A stretch of DNA of 64,000 nucleotides from Seminavis robusta (Eukaryota > Bacillariophyta > Bacillariophyceae > Naviculales > Naviculaceae). Shown piece by piece: positions 44,325 through 56,143 of the stretch. Position 1 is the stretch's first letter. Each line of letters begins with the position of its first letter. The position numbers were made by a program, and so were the translations under genes. Below the pieces are notes generated by a model. It was not told where the DNA came from. It saw only the letters and a list, made by a program, of their open reading frames with translations, and searched no databases. The stretch spans positions 1 to 64,000 of the forward strand of contig CAICTM010000172.1 in assembly GCA_903772945.1 (NCBI GenBank), read 5' to 3'.

Positions 44325-47300
44325 ATGAAAGAAGGCGAAGAGGAAAAAGAAGACAAGTCTGGGCCAAACAGACGTCCAACGTTGGATGACCCTGACGAAC
44401 TGATGAAGATGCTAGCCAAAAGACAACGGGACGAAGAGTTGGGATTGGCAGGAAATACTGAACAAGAGCAAGACGAGGAAAATTCCAACAACACACTCTC
44501 GGCTTCCAAGCCAGCGGCATCCGCAGCAATGCCAGAAAATAGCACTGGAAACGAAAGCAAAGGCAGCAGTGGGGATGAAACCAAGACGGCCTCTGCAGCT
44601 TCCGACAGAGGCCACACGAAGGAAAGGAAGCAGCCGGCAAACAAGAACAGCAACCAAAATATACCAGCGGCGACTCCTCGACGATTGACTTTGGACGACC
44701 CAAATGAATTGGCCAAAATGATTGCCAAGCGACAGCTGCACGATGACGAAAATTCCACTTGTCCGGTTGCAGACAATATGCCACAAGCATCAGTGGCACG
44801 AATCCCCGAATCAGCTTCAGATGGAGCCTCGAATCCAGCACGTGCCGCAAAGCATCCTCGTGGAAATGGTCCCACGGCAACAACACCAGGGGCGTACCAA
44901 AAAGCCCCAGGCGAGGCACTCACTCGCAACGACAGGTTCCGATTCTCACTGTTTGCCCACAATAGCGCCCCGCCATCTAACGACGACGATAGAGGTTCTG
45001 CGAGTAAACCCGAAGCAAACACCAACCAACAGCAGGTGGACCGAGACCACCTAGAAATGCGAAAAGCAATGGTTGACACGCTGGGGCTGAACGGCTCATG
45101 GAAAAGTTCCGTGATTTCCGTTGGAAATAATAGACTCGGCAATCCTCGTCTCGAATCCATCTCTGATGCTGATGTCCCTGGAGATGAAGAAGCCCCCCCG
45201 CCATCCCGGCAACTACAAGAAGGATCATCGAGTCAATCCACCATGGAGCCAGCCGCTGGCAGGACAACTTCCAGTAGTCACAGTCAGCAGTCTCAGAGCA
45301 ACGGCGATGACAACAACTCACAAGCTTCGCGAGACGGCTTTTTGATTGAAGCCACACTGGTGCGATCCAAAAGAGAGTCCACGAGCAGTGAAATGGTGTT
45401 CGAAGCAGCACCAGCAGGTGCGTCTGATTTGGCTTGCGCATTTGTCAGACGACCACTGGGAATGGCCATGGTGGCTCTGGTTCTGGCCGGGATGATTGCA
45501 ATGATAGTAGGGGTGGTGGTGGCAAGTAGGAGTGGTGGCACCTCGGCTCCAACGGCAGCACCATCTATGTCTCCTACACAAGCGCCTACTGTAGAGTTTG
45601 TTGGGGAGTTTCTCCCTGTCTTCACAAGGGAAGCAATCAGGAACGACCCAGATTCCCCTCAGGCATTGGCTTGGGATTGGATCATGAAAGATCCAGGATT
45701 GAACGAGATTGAGCCGGAACGAAAATTTGTCAGGTTTGCTCTAGCAGTGTTCTTCTACTCGACAAATGGCGACCAATGGGATGAGTCATCACTTTGGCTT
45801 TCCTATGACGATCATGAGTGTGATTGGGCAACGAATGATAGACTTGGGATGTGCAACAGTGACGGAAAAGTGGCAACACTGGACTTGGAACGGAATTCAA
45901 TCCGGGGGGTGCGTTTTGAACCTTGAGGAGATAGCGGGGTCTGATCTCGGTGTCTCCGCTGAACGAACGTGGCGTGTGCATGCTGCATGCAGCATTGCTT
46001 TGTCTTTTGCTCTCAGCTCGAGTCTAACCATCTGTTTCCAATTCTGCCTTTTTTAGACGATCCCTCCTGAGATCTCCTTGCTGAAAGATCTTGTCCAGTT
46101 AGACTTGCGTGACAACAACTTGGAGGGAACCATCACATCAGAGTTTGGCATGCTCCCAGAGCTAATAACGCTTCTGTTGTCAACTAACCAAATTGCGGGT
46201 AAGATTCCAACTCAGCTTGGCAACCTCTCGACACTCCAAGAACTGTTTCTTGCGGACAACAGACTCCAAGGAGCAATTCCGTCAGAACTGGGAAGGCTTG
46301 GACACCTCAAAAGGATCCGACTTGACGTTAACTCTCTGTCGGGGAGTATCCCCAGTGAGCTGGGGCTCGCTTTGCAACTGACAAGGATAGGTAAGTCTTC
46401 CACTCGCTTGCCTTGATAGTACCACCTCCAAGTAAACTCAAACACTTTCTGGTTTGTTTCAGACGTCAGTATGACAAGCCTCACTGGTTTATTGCCAACA
46501 CAGCTAGGCATGTTGAGACATGCCCAATTCCTTGATATAAGGAGCACACTTGTTAAAGGAGAAATCCCAACAGAGTTCGGTCTTCTACAAGATTTGACTA
46601 ATCTTGATTTAGGTGAATGTATTGGCCTGAATGGTACATTGCCTACAGAGTTTGGACTATTGAGAAAGCTGGACTCACTTCACTTAAACAATCTTCAGCT
46701 GCTCTCTGGGTCTTCTGTGAATCCTGGAAGGTTGGGAGGGGCTATCCCTTCGGAGCTCTTTCGGTTGACGAACCTTCGGGTGCTGGATTTGGAGAACAGC
46801 CATTTCAGTGGTGCCATTCCCACCGAGATTGGGTTTTCATCAAAGCTGAGCACATTGCTTCTTAACAACTGTCCAATCACCTCCACTCTGCCTAGTGAAA
46901 TGGGTTTGCTTCAACAGTAAGTCATTGGACCTAAAGCATCGGTGTTTCAGTGTTGTATGTGATTCTCATCAGGACGTGCCTGTGGTTATTTAAAAGGATC
47001 AAGAATCTTGATCTAAGTGGCTTGCAGATCAGTGGCCCGCTTCCCAGTGAATTGGGTCAGCTCCCCTTAGAGACACTGCGGCTATCCAACCTTGTGAGAT
47101 TGTCTGGACCCCTTCCATCAGATCTTTTGAACAACAGGAATCTTATGGATCTTGGAATATCTTCCTGCAGATTGACTGGGACCCTGCCAACTGAAATTGG
47201 CCTTGCTACAATGATGACTTCCCTGTCCATTTCTCACGTAAACATGAATGGCACCCTCCCAGCAGAGCTATGGTCTCTAACCAGTGTTTCAAACCTCGAG

Positions 47301-48118
47301 ATTTCTAGTGTTTCCTTTTCTGGGATGATTCCAAGCGTAATCTCGATGACTTCCCTGGTGAGTCTAGACCTGTCAAACACACAATTTGAGGGTTCTCTGC
47401 CTTCAGAAATAGCTTTGCTTCAAAACTTGGTAAGTTCATGTTCTGGTCGGCTTGCTGTGGAAACAACATTCTCACCCCAATCGATTTAGACTTCCTTGAA
47501 CTTGGCATACAATTCCAATCTTACTGGGAGTCTGCCAGCAACATTCCGCAAGAGTCAGCTGGAATCCTTGACTTTAGATGCAACAAGCCTGACCAGTGTT
47601 TTCAGTCCTAGCCTTCCTGAAAGCCTCAAGACCCTTTCACTCAGAGAACTGGACCTGAATAGTAGCATACCATCATGGATTGGACAACGGACAGAGTTAC
47701 GATCGCTTGCTCTGTACAATTCATCTTTATTTGGAACTATTCCAACAAATGGTACGTCGTCAAATTTCCAACTCAGCCTTTTGGGAAGATCTTCGACTAA
47801 CTCCTGCTTCTTTTCCTTCTAGTGGGTCTCTTGACTTCATTGACCAGGTTGATTCTTTGGGACAATCAGTTGACTGGGAAAATTCCAAGCGAGCTTGGCC
47901 TGATGTCTTCTATTCAAACCCTTGACTTGGACAACAACTTATTGACGGGGACAGTGCCCTTGGAACTGCTGAGCGTGTCAAGCCTCCAAATATTGTATGT
48001 GAGTGGGAACCCTTGGTTGACAGGTGAAATCCCTTCTGAGGTTTGTGAAGGAGATGGAGAGCCACGTGTTTCGGTTGACTGTGAAAATGTTACTTGCTTG
48101 GATTGTTGCAGTTGCTAG
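44325..48118 (+). CDS. Leucine-rich repeat single-pass membrane protein (6 exons)
   Basis: The inferred exons are 44325-45908, 46057-46390, 46463-46916, 46997-47429, 47490-47751 and 47823-48118, giving 1120 aa. All five introns (148, 72, 80, 60 and 71 bp) are GT-AG with matching phase, and each join restores an LRR. The 375-residue N-terminal side is disordered and contains a duplicated motif, PTLDDPDELMKMLAKRQ (18-34) and LTLDDPNELAKMIAKRQ (121-137). One TM helix follows (about 379-402), then a Ser/Thr/Pro stalk, an LRR cap with CDWATNDRLGMC, and about 25 plant-type LRRs. It ends in a Cys cap (DCENVTCLDCCSC). No kinase is present. Layout matches 8236-11246; role as a surface receptor or adhesion protein is inferred. 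Confidence 0.9.
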
Positions 48119-48460
48119 CTAGTGCCATGAACACCACTTCGAGTATTGACCTAGGAAATAGCTCAACTAGACTGTCTGTGACTGATGACTGATTGACTGC
48201 TTTCCCTCTCCCCTGCAAGCATTGCAAGCAGGAGAAAACGAGCACCCGCTTCCAATGAAAGACAAACAAACAGGTTGGAGTCTTTGAACAGCAATCCGTG
48301 CTTGTCATCGTGCTAGCTGGTGCTCAGAATTGGATGTCACGCATCTCTGGTTTCTAGATTAGGGAAGATATTTACGGACCGGTGAGGGGCCAGGCTTAGA
48401 CAAATAAGAGGTGGAATTTGGGACTATTGTTTTAGCTTCAGTGGGATCTGGGGAGACAAA
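48119..48460. other. Intergenic region, no supported gene
   Basis: A 3' flank of the LRR gene with no coding or repeat signal of note. Confidence 0.6.
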
Positions 48461-49200
48461 TTGAGGACCAATACGGTGGCCAAACAGCTTGACTTTGTGG
48501 GATCAACAGAGGCAGAAGTTAATGTCAATCTGATGCGGTACCAAACCAACAACTATTCTCCACTCTGGCAGGCCACGTTCGCCGGAAATGCTGATATTGT
48601 ACAGTACGCTTCTTGCTGCAGAACAGCGCGGACTTTGGAAATACAACCTCATGCCGAAGATGGATTTACACGGCTGCTTCAGGCTCAAAGGCACAAATCG
48701 AGTCGAGTCAAGGCGGGTGTTATTGCAATATTGGCCGTACGGTAGCCGTTGGAGACGACGAAGGGCAAAGTGGATTGCATGCGGCATTGCAATGCACCGG
48801 CTCCATCATGAGGGTGGATGTCGTCAAGTTTTTGGTCGAGAAGATTGGAGTGGATGTCAACTAGGTCCGGATAAAGACGGAAGAGCTGCTCTTCATTACT
48901 TGGTTTCAAACATCAGAGTGGCTATTCGCCCGAGAATGCAGCAATCATCAGCTACCGGTACCGTACTTGGTGGTGGAGCATGGAAGCAATTTGGATGCCC
49001 AAGATTATGTCAACGGATACACATCACTGCACTTGGCTTGCATTCCTGCATTTGGAAATACCATTATGACAGATCCAATAAGGCAGACCTGGTGGGGCGT
49101 CTGGTCAAGAATTTGGGAGCTAATGTCGACGCGGAAGATGGCGCTGAGAAGACAGCTCTCGACGTGGGCAAACGACAACCTAAAAGTCTTTAATAATACT
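48461..49200 (+). pseudogene. Decayed ankyrin-repeat gene
   Basis: Canonical ankyrin pieces appear in all three forward frames: NYSPLWQATFAGNADIV, EGQSGLHAALQC, MVVEHGSNLDAQDYVNGYTS, and LVKNLGANVDAEDGAEKTAL. At least five frame changes separate them, and no GT-AG introns fit. The order and spacing match a run of 33-residue ankyrin repeats, a different type from the 27-residue units at 23943-25082. No start codon or complete frame is left. Confidence 0.65.
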
Positions 49201-49559
49201 GTGCCAACAACCGTCGCAGCACTTCACAATCTAGACATCGAAGGGAAAGCAGAGTGAGGACACAACCGCTGACGGATCCGATTCTCTTCTCTTTTCCAAG
49301 CATTTGGTCCTCGGGCACCTGCCCACTGTCACCGTACGGTAGCTTTCCAATGGCGGGAGTTGCAATGCTGTTCCTGGCAGTGGTTGTCGTTTTCTTGAGT
49401 CGGCGCTCTTCCAAGGCATTGGCCAGGTATCCCAACACACTGCAAGCACATGCATCTTCTCTGCATCGAATGCACGGCAGATTTTGTAGCACAACAACTC
49501 ACTTGTAACGAAGATGTGAGCCCAATGAACAAGACGCTTCCAAGCCAGAGGCGCACCGG

Positions 49560-50350
49560 CCATCCTCACGGCGTTGTGTTTCCTGCCGCATTGTGTGGGT
49601 GCCTTCGAAGACTGCACTCTCTTGTTCTATCCTGGACGTACCTGCGTCGACACGGGCGGGGCTGCAGCACATCAGGACGTACAGTACCTGCGACACCTGC
49701 ACTGACCAAGACGGTTGTCGTTGCAGTCGCAGCAATTACGATTGTCAATTTTTCGGCGGCACCTCAACCTGTGTGGTGGGCGACCTCAGCTGCAGTGGCT
49801 TTGCGACGAGTTGCAGTTCTTACGCCACACACAAAGCGAGTGTCAGAGGTCAGAGCCCAACCCGGTGGGAGTGGCTCGACGAATCACCCGATCCCGACGG
49901 AAATTGCACCGGCTTGCTACGCGCTGTTGACAGCTCTACTCTGCCTCCAGTAGTTTGGATTCTGGGAAGTACAAGCACGCACGCTCGACACATTCCAAGA
50001 CGTCTGCGAATAATGATCTAGTGGGATGTACTTGTCGCCGTAATGGCTTTGAATGCACAAGTCTACCGAATGTGACCAACACCTGCAAGGTGAAGTGATT
50101 TGCAATGGAGCGCCACCTAGCTAGTTGCAGTTCTCGAAGTACCGAGTCGTCTTGCGAAAGCGTGGTAGGATGCCGTTGGTTGGCGGGATCTGGCGTCCCA
50201 ACCCAAACCCAGGCCTTCCTTGAGGCCCAGGACCTATGCCCCTGCGATTCTGGCGACAGAGCGGGCAAGGACTTTTATGGAGGAGAATTGGGCCGCAACC
50301 CGATGCAAAGAAGTAACGCAACAAACACGACACTTCTTCAGTGCAAGTAA
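49560..50350 (+). pseudogene. Remnant of a Cys-rich coding region (tentative)
   Basis: Forward frames contain Cys-dense stretches such as CDTCTDQDGCRCSRSNYDC, STCVVGDLSCSGFATSC, NDLVGCTCRRNGFECTS and SSCESVVGCRW, with stops and phase changes between them. The spacing suggests a secreted disulfide-rich protein. No family is recognised and no full frame exists. It may be the tail of the same decayed locus as the ankyrin remnant upstream. Confidence 0.35.
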
Positions 50351-50919
50351 CGAATGATAGTGCCTCGGACTCGGAAGTTGGGAGCCGTGAATATCAATCG
50401 GGCAGAAGAAAACTTTGGACGTTGCCGATGGAAACATGATTGTCGCCTTGCCCCAGAAACTTTGGCCTGTGGACTACGGCGCAGCATATATATCTTGTTG
50501 CCAAGACACAAGAGTCCCGGCGCTGCACCGGAAGGCCCTCGTGGATCCCGGCGTCGAAACCAAAGCGCTCCTAAACCAACCACCACAAGATGGGAACAAC
50601 AAATTGTTCAGTAACTTTGAGTTTAATAGACGCGACGAATGGCATGGGTATAGAATGCCCTCCCTTGCTTTGCTTGCTGAGCATCCTCGAGCCATGCACT
50701 GGCTCAGATACTAGCTAGTGTGGAATGTTGTGGCTAGCTAGTCGCGCCTCTGTGTTTTCTGGCCTTATATCATCCGGCTTCCAGCACCGAACGGAACCGT
50801 GGAAAATTCAAAGCACAGTTGTTACTTCACCCATAGGCATCCCGTCTCTCTAGCCAGAGCCTGAAACTTAGACAATCACCCCGTTGTGTCCGGCTTTCAT
50901 AGCAAGGTTAAGTTGCTGG
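50351..50919. other. Intergenic region with an unassigned open frame
   Basis: An open frame at 50415-50714 (+) encodes LPQKLWPVDYGAAYISCC and similar but has no recognised domain or convincing start. It could be a further remnant of the decayed locus upstream. The rest is non-coding 3' flank of the methyltransferase-like gene. Confidence 0.35.
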
Positions 50920-52281
50920 CTAGCACAGCATTCGGAAGAAGAGGACCTCCATGCAGGACGGACAATACTTTATCCAGTTCCGAAAGATTGGCATGTATCC
51001 TCCTCCTGTATACATCATGCCTGAGAGTAGAGCAATTTCGGCAGTAGTTCGTGTCCTTGGCATCCAGCTGATACCAGTCATTCGAGTTGCCCAATGGAGT
51101 TCCACCATGATTTGTTGAGGCAGCCAATAGGAAGGTGTATGGTGTGCTGTGCTGTTTGCTCCATCACTGGGCTTGGAGATGATTGCGATTTCATCATTGC
51201 TGTTGGCTTGTTGAATCATAGATGAAAAGACATCAAACTCAAATCCTTCCACATCAATTTTGAACATCATAGGTGGTGCCTGCAGTTGAGCCTTTTGGAC
51301 AATGTCAAAGTAGGTAATGAAATGCCGTCCGTGTTCATCCTTTCGCTCCACTCCATCGATGCAGTAGTTGTAGAATCGAATGTCGTCTCTGTCTGGTTTT
51401 CTCTTGGGTGTACCATTCTGGAGGGTACAATCAAAGGTGTGGGTAATGCATCCGGGCATGATTGTGACTACTTCCAGCTCAAACTTCCAATTGTCATTGC
51501 CACCAATACTGATGATGTGACAATCATTCTTCCTGCTACTGTCTTGGTCCATTGCTGACAAACGCCGTATTTGCTTGTTGGTTTCATTTTTCTTTGTTTT
51601 CATGGGCTGGCAGTACCATTTGGTGTCACCATTCACTGTTTCCCCAATTCTGAGCAAGTTCGGACAATCCAAATCCTTTGGTCCCAGAGAATAATCCCAT
51701 CGTTCAATGGTGTCAGTTGGATCTGCAACCTCCAATAAACGTCCTCCATGAATCAATGGATGTGTTTTTGGTTTGTACTCTCCAGGTAGTGGACGTCCAT
51801 AGCCTCCTCGAGGGTCATAGTTCTGAGCATAATAGGACTTGAGATATTGGGTAACATCTTGTGTTCCTTGTTCTTCAGTCATTCCTTTGGGAATAAAGGT
51901 GGCACCCAGTTTTTTCAGTGTGGCATCAATATTCCCGTCCAAGAGATTTTGCACAGATTTCAAGTTTCCCCCTTTAGTGTGGAATAGTCTTGCTTGTGCA
52001 ATGGAATTTTCCAATGCCTTTTCCTCAAAGTAGTCCATCGTCTGGTCACAGTAAGGTCGAAGTTCTCCTCGTGCGTTCGCCGGTCCTTCACTCACCGACA
52101 CTGATGGCTTCAGAGAGTCAGACTGGTTGTTGATCACGCTGAGGTAAGGTGTTCCTTTCAACTGCAGCCAGAACACAAGCACTGCAGTACATGCAAATAC
52201 CCCCAATAAGATCATTGGTCCTTTGAACAGCCTACCATCTGTACCAGAGCGCTTATCACGAACTCGAACACGGCCAGACAT
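50920..52281 (-). CDS. FkbM/METTL24-like methyltransferase, copy 1
   Basis: The single-exon frame from ATG 52281 encodes 453 aa. A basic cytosolic N-terminus is followed by one TM helix (about 22-41), so the catalytic part is probably luminal. The SAM-binding region shows IISIGGNDNWKFE (about 256-268), and MFKIDVEGFEFDVF (about 339-352) is the FkbM-type acidic motif. The C-terminal MVELHWATRM and NWIKYCPSCMEVLFF blocks resemble METTL24-type proteins. Likely an O-methyltransferase on a glycan or secreted molecule; the substrate is unknown. A near-identical paralogue in the same orientation begins 2.5 kb away at 54776. Confidence 0.82.
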   Translation of the reverse strand: MSGRVRVRDKRSGTDGRLFKGPMILLGVFACTAVLVFWLQLKGTPYLSVINNQSDSLKPSVSVSEGPANARGELRPYCDQTMDYFEEKALENSIAQARLFHTKGGNLKSVQNLLDGNIDATLKKLGATFIPKGMTEEQGTQDVTQYLKSYYAQNYDPRGGYGRPLPGEYKPKTHPLIHGGRLLEVADPTDTIERWDYSLGPKDLDCPNLLRIGETVNGDTKWYCQPMKTKKNETNKQIRRLSAMDQDSSRKNDCHIISIGGNDNWKFELEVVTIMPGCITHTFDCTLQNGTPKRKPDRDDIRFYNYCIDGVERKDEHGRHFITYFDIVQKAQLQAPPMMFKIDVEGFEFDVFSSMIQQANSNDEIAIISKPSDGANSTAHHTPSYWLPQQIMVELHWATRMTGISWMPRTRTTAEIALLSGMMYTGGGYMPIFRNWIKYCPSCMEVLFFRMLC

Positions 52282-54775
52282 GGCAACAACCCAGTTGAGG
52301 GGAGCGAAGGGAGTGGACTACCGGTATGTGTAGGAATGGACTCCAGAGGTCTGGGACAGCATGAACAAAAACAATTCGGACTCTTCTTTGCCTAACTTAG
52401 CCTCGCCCTCGCTCTGAAACCACCCATGCCGTCTCGTCCACAATAAAGAAGTGAAGAGCGCGAGTTCCAAAAATTTCATCGCCGATTGATTGAAGGTGGC
52501 GAGCTGAGCCGCTACCGTGTACTAGTACTTTGTAGAAAAGTGAGCTACTAGTACTCTAGTATGCATCTATTTTGCAATGCTACGTGTATCTACAACCGTA
52601 CGGTACTGGTAGTAGCCACTGGCAAAAGTTGAATTTGGCCTGTTTTAATTATTTGACGATTTCGACAGCTTAGAATTTCTAAAATTTAGAAAAGCACGGT
52701 GCAATTCAGTTTCCGATGTTCCGATGTAGCTATTTACTAGTTACTGGTGTCTGGTGCATGGATCAACACTTTCTTCAAAAGCAAGTCCACTATTTCACCC
52801 AAATCGCCATTTGTTTTAACAATTGTTTAAGCAAACTTCATCACTTTTGCCAATTTTAACAGTTGCCCTTTCCCAACCAGGACCCATGATGCAGAGTGCA
52901 ATCCGAGTCCAAGCCAAAGGTGGTCGTCCGTACCGGTACTGGTACCGGGACGCCGTAATACATGGGTGCCCTTGATCTCTTCCACTAGTCTTCCCCCCTT
53001 GCTCCTCCATGCCCCCCCCCCACCTTGCCTCAACTCTCTCTTTGGTTTTGCTGCTGCTCTGCTCACTTGATCGATTGTGCATCGTGCTCTCTCCCTGCGC
53101 CCCCTCCTCACAATAGTTCCCTCTAAGCCATAGTAACCACTCCTCGTAAATACATGTATGATCCATCCGCAATATATGGTTTCCTTTTGCTCCTTCAGCA
53201 CCTGTGGCTATGAGGCAAAATATAAACAATCAAAGGGGAGAAAGTCATGGAGGGACGACGCAACTTTGCAAGTAGTGCGACACCAGGACATTCCCATCAT
53301 GACTACAAGGTGGGGCAAACAACAAGCATGGGCTTAACTTCGCGTTGGTTCCAGCAAAAAGTGTCTAGTCTACTCTTCTCTAATCGGTATCTTTCGTTCC
53401 GGTCTACTATAGTACCGTGGCGGCATGTCATACAGTACAGTTAGTTGTGAAGTGCCAGCCACGGACGGAAACATTCGAAGCTCGTTCCACGTAATCAATC
53501 GTCATGAGCATCAGTGTATGTACCAGTTGTATACAACTTGAATCAAACTGTCGTGTTTTTTCGTCGTTTTCGTGACGATAGTTCTGTGGCTACGCAATGG
53601 AGGGTTGGTAGTGTAATATTGCAAGGTGGTGTAGTTGTCGTGGTCTTCTCCGACCGTGTAAGGATGCTCGACCCGCTCGTTGCTTCGACACCAACCGCTG
53701 TGATGTTGGCGGACTCCTTGATCGTCCACGAGCGTCCCAGCTTGGATCGGATAGATGCCTCTTCGTTCACGCCAACATCCGCCAATCCCATATCTTGTGC
53801 CTGTGCCTGTGGTTGTGCGTCGTTTCGTTCTTAGCAGCGTCACACGAGACACCATAATCCTAGTCAAGGAGAAGAAGGAGACACAGGCCATGGCGGCGAC
53901 GCGAAAGGAATTGGGTACGACCTCAAAGATGGCCATGTCGGGTCGGCGGGGACCCACAATCGAAAGTATCGCCAGAGTGGTTTCGTGGCACGGGTGATAG
54001 TATCATCCAATATCTCCGCATGGCTTCCTTGTGAGAGTACCCATAGCACAATGCACGAAAGAGGAATCCCACAGGCAATTCCAAGAGCGTGAATTGGACA
54101 AAGGCATTTTAAAAGCCCGGTGGGGGCGACCTGTGCCAAGGAGCCGGAAGTACGGGCAGACGCGGGAGTAAATGTAGAAGGCGACAACACCGTGTAACAG
54201 GCAAAGGTTACGCTTCGGTAGAGATCCTTTCTCTTGGCAATCGTGTCGTCATCTTGAAGTTGTAACTGTTTTGGGGCTACCGAATCAGCCGCGCTGGCCT
54301 TGATCCCACAGGTGCGTGCATTTGCAAGATACTGTACCCGTAGGGAGACTACTTGGTAAACGCATCAATAGCAGCCGAGGCAGAGAGTCCTTCCAGACTC
54401 GTAGAAGAAGTTTTCTTCTTGTGGAAGGTGGTCATTCTGGACGGATGGCAGCAGATGGACGACAAGACAATTGGAAGCCATTCACAGTGGAAGTGCCCGC
54501 TAACAAGAAGACCGTACAAGTCGAACGAAACATCATCTTGTTTCTATTAGTGTTGTTGGAATTGGATTGTGAGACCAAGAAAAACATCCACAAGGCAGCA
54601 GATATATGTTTACTCAGACTGTGGGTCATGCGTAAGCTTATGGCAGAGCAAGATTTCCAAACCGCAGATTCGTTGCCCGTTCTGACAATCGCCCCCAGAG
54701 AAATGCGATGGCACTGTCATTGCAGCTAGCCTCCATGTTGTACAATCACTTCCAGCTTTCCTAGCAGGTTGCTGG
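52282..54775. other. Spacer between tandem methyltransferase paralogues
   Basis: About 2.5 kb without an intact gene. Minus-strand frames at about 53543-54190 encode a hydrophobic stretch (CLCPIHALGIACGIPLSCIV) and a Ser/Thr-rich stretch in different phases, possibly a decayed membrane protein, but the support is weak. A plus-strand frame at 54316-54729 has no recognised domain. GGTACC units occur near 52930-52950. Confidence 0.4.
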
Positions 54776-56143
54776 CTAGCAGAGTGTTCTGAAGTAGAGG
54801 ACCTCCATGCAGGATGGACAATACTTTATCCAATTTCGAAAGATTGGCATGTATCCTCCTCCTGTATACATCATGCCTGAGAGCAGAGCAATTTCGGCAG
54901 TAGTTCGTGTCCTTGGCATCCAGCTGATACCAGTCATTCGAGTTGCCCAATGGAGTTCTACCATAATTTGTTGAGGCAGCCAATAGGAAGGTGGATGGTG
55001 TGCTTTTGCTCCATCACTGGTCTTTGAGATAATTGTGATTTCATCATTGCTGTTGGCTTGTTGAATCATAGATGAAAAGACATCAAACTCAAATCCTTCC
55101 ACATCAATTTTAAACATGATGGGTGGTGCCTGAAGTTGAGCCTTTTGGACAATGTCAAAGTAGGTAATGAAATGCCGTCCGTGTTCATCCTTTCGCTCCA
55201 CTCCATCGATGCAGTAGTTGTAGAATCGAATGTCATCTCTGTCTGGTTTTCTCTTGGGTGTACCATTCCGAAGGGTGCAGTCAAAGGTGTGGGTAATGCA
55301 TCCAGGCATGACTGTGACTACTTCCAGCTCGAACATCCAATTGTCATTTCCGCCAATACTGATTATGTGGCAATCATTCTTCCTGCTACTGTCTTTGTCC
55401 ATTGCTGACAAACGACGGATATGCTTGTTGGTTTCATTTTTCTTTGTTTGCATGGGCTGGCAGTACCATTTGGTGCCATCTTTCCCCCTTTCCCCCATTC
55501 TGAGCAAGTTCGGACACTCCAAATCCTTTGGTCCCAGAGAATAATCCCATCGTTCAATGGTGCCAATTGGATCTGCAACCTCCAATAAACGTCCTTCATG
55601 AATCAATGGGTGGTTTTTTGGTTTGTACTCTCCAGGAAGTGGACGTCCATAGCCTCCTCGAGGGTCATAGTTCTGAGCATAATAGGACTTGAGATATTGG
55701 GTAACATCTTGTGTTCCTTGTTCTTCAGTCATTCCTTTGGGAATAAAGGTGGCACCCAGTTTTTTCAGTGTGGCATCAATATTCCCGTCCAAGAGATTTT
55801 GCACAGATTTCAAGTTTCCACCTTGAGTGTGGAATAGTCTTGCTTGTGCGATGGCATTTTCCAATGCCTTTTCCTCAAAGTAGTCCATCATTCCGTCACA
55901 GTAAGGTCGAAGTTCTCCACGTGCGCTCGGCGGTCCTTCGCTCACTGACACCGATAGTTCCAGAGAGTCAGACTGGTTGTTAGTCACACTGAGGTAAGGT
56001 GTTCCTTTGAGCTGCAGCGAGAACACAAGCACTGAAGTACATGTAAATACCCACAATAAGATCATTGGTCGTTCGGACAACCTATTGGCACATGTACCCT
56101 CTGTACCAGAGCTCTTATCACGAACTCGAACACGGCCAGACAT
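54776..56143 (-). CDS. FkbM/METTL24-like methyltransferase, copy 2
   Basis: The frame from ATG 56143 encodes 455 aa and aligns along its length with the gene at 50920-52281. The TM helix, IISIGGNDNW, MFKIDVEGFEFDVF and C-terminal Cys blocks are all kept. Differences are mostly conservative, plus small indels (CANRLSER insertion near residue 18, loss of NST near residue 400). An in-frame ATG at 56179 would add 12 residues; I prefer 56143 because it matches the paralogue's start. Both copies look functional. Direct tandem duplication is the simplest origin. Confidence 0.82.
   Translation of the reverse strand: MSGRVRVRDKSSGTEGTCANRLSERPMILLWVFTCTSVLVFSLQLKGTPYLSVTNNQSDSLELSVSVSEGPPSARGELRPYCDGMMDYFEEKALENAIAQARLFHTQGGNLKSVQNLLDGNIDATLKKLGATFIPKGMTEEQGTQDVTQYLKSYYAQNYDPRGGYGRPLPGEYKPKNHPLIHEGRLLEVADPIGTIERWDYSLGPKDLECPNLLRMGERGKDGTKWYCQPMQTKKNETNKHIRRLSAMDKDSSRKNDCHIISIGGNDNWMFELEVVTVMPGCITHTFDCTLRNGTPKRKPDRDDIRFYNYCIDGVERKDEHGRHFITYFDIVQKAQLQAPPIMFKIDVEGFEFDVFSSMIQQANSNDEITIISKTSDGAKAHHPPSYWLPQQIMVELHWATRMTGISWMPRTRTTAEIALLSGMMYTGGGYMPIFRNWIKYCPSCMEVLYFRTLC

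Noticed and set aside
53543-54729. Possible genes between the two methyltransferases
   Set aside because: Hydrophobic and Ser/Thr-rich pieces occur in different phases; too weak to call more than a possible remnant.
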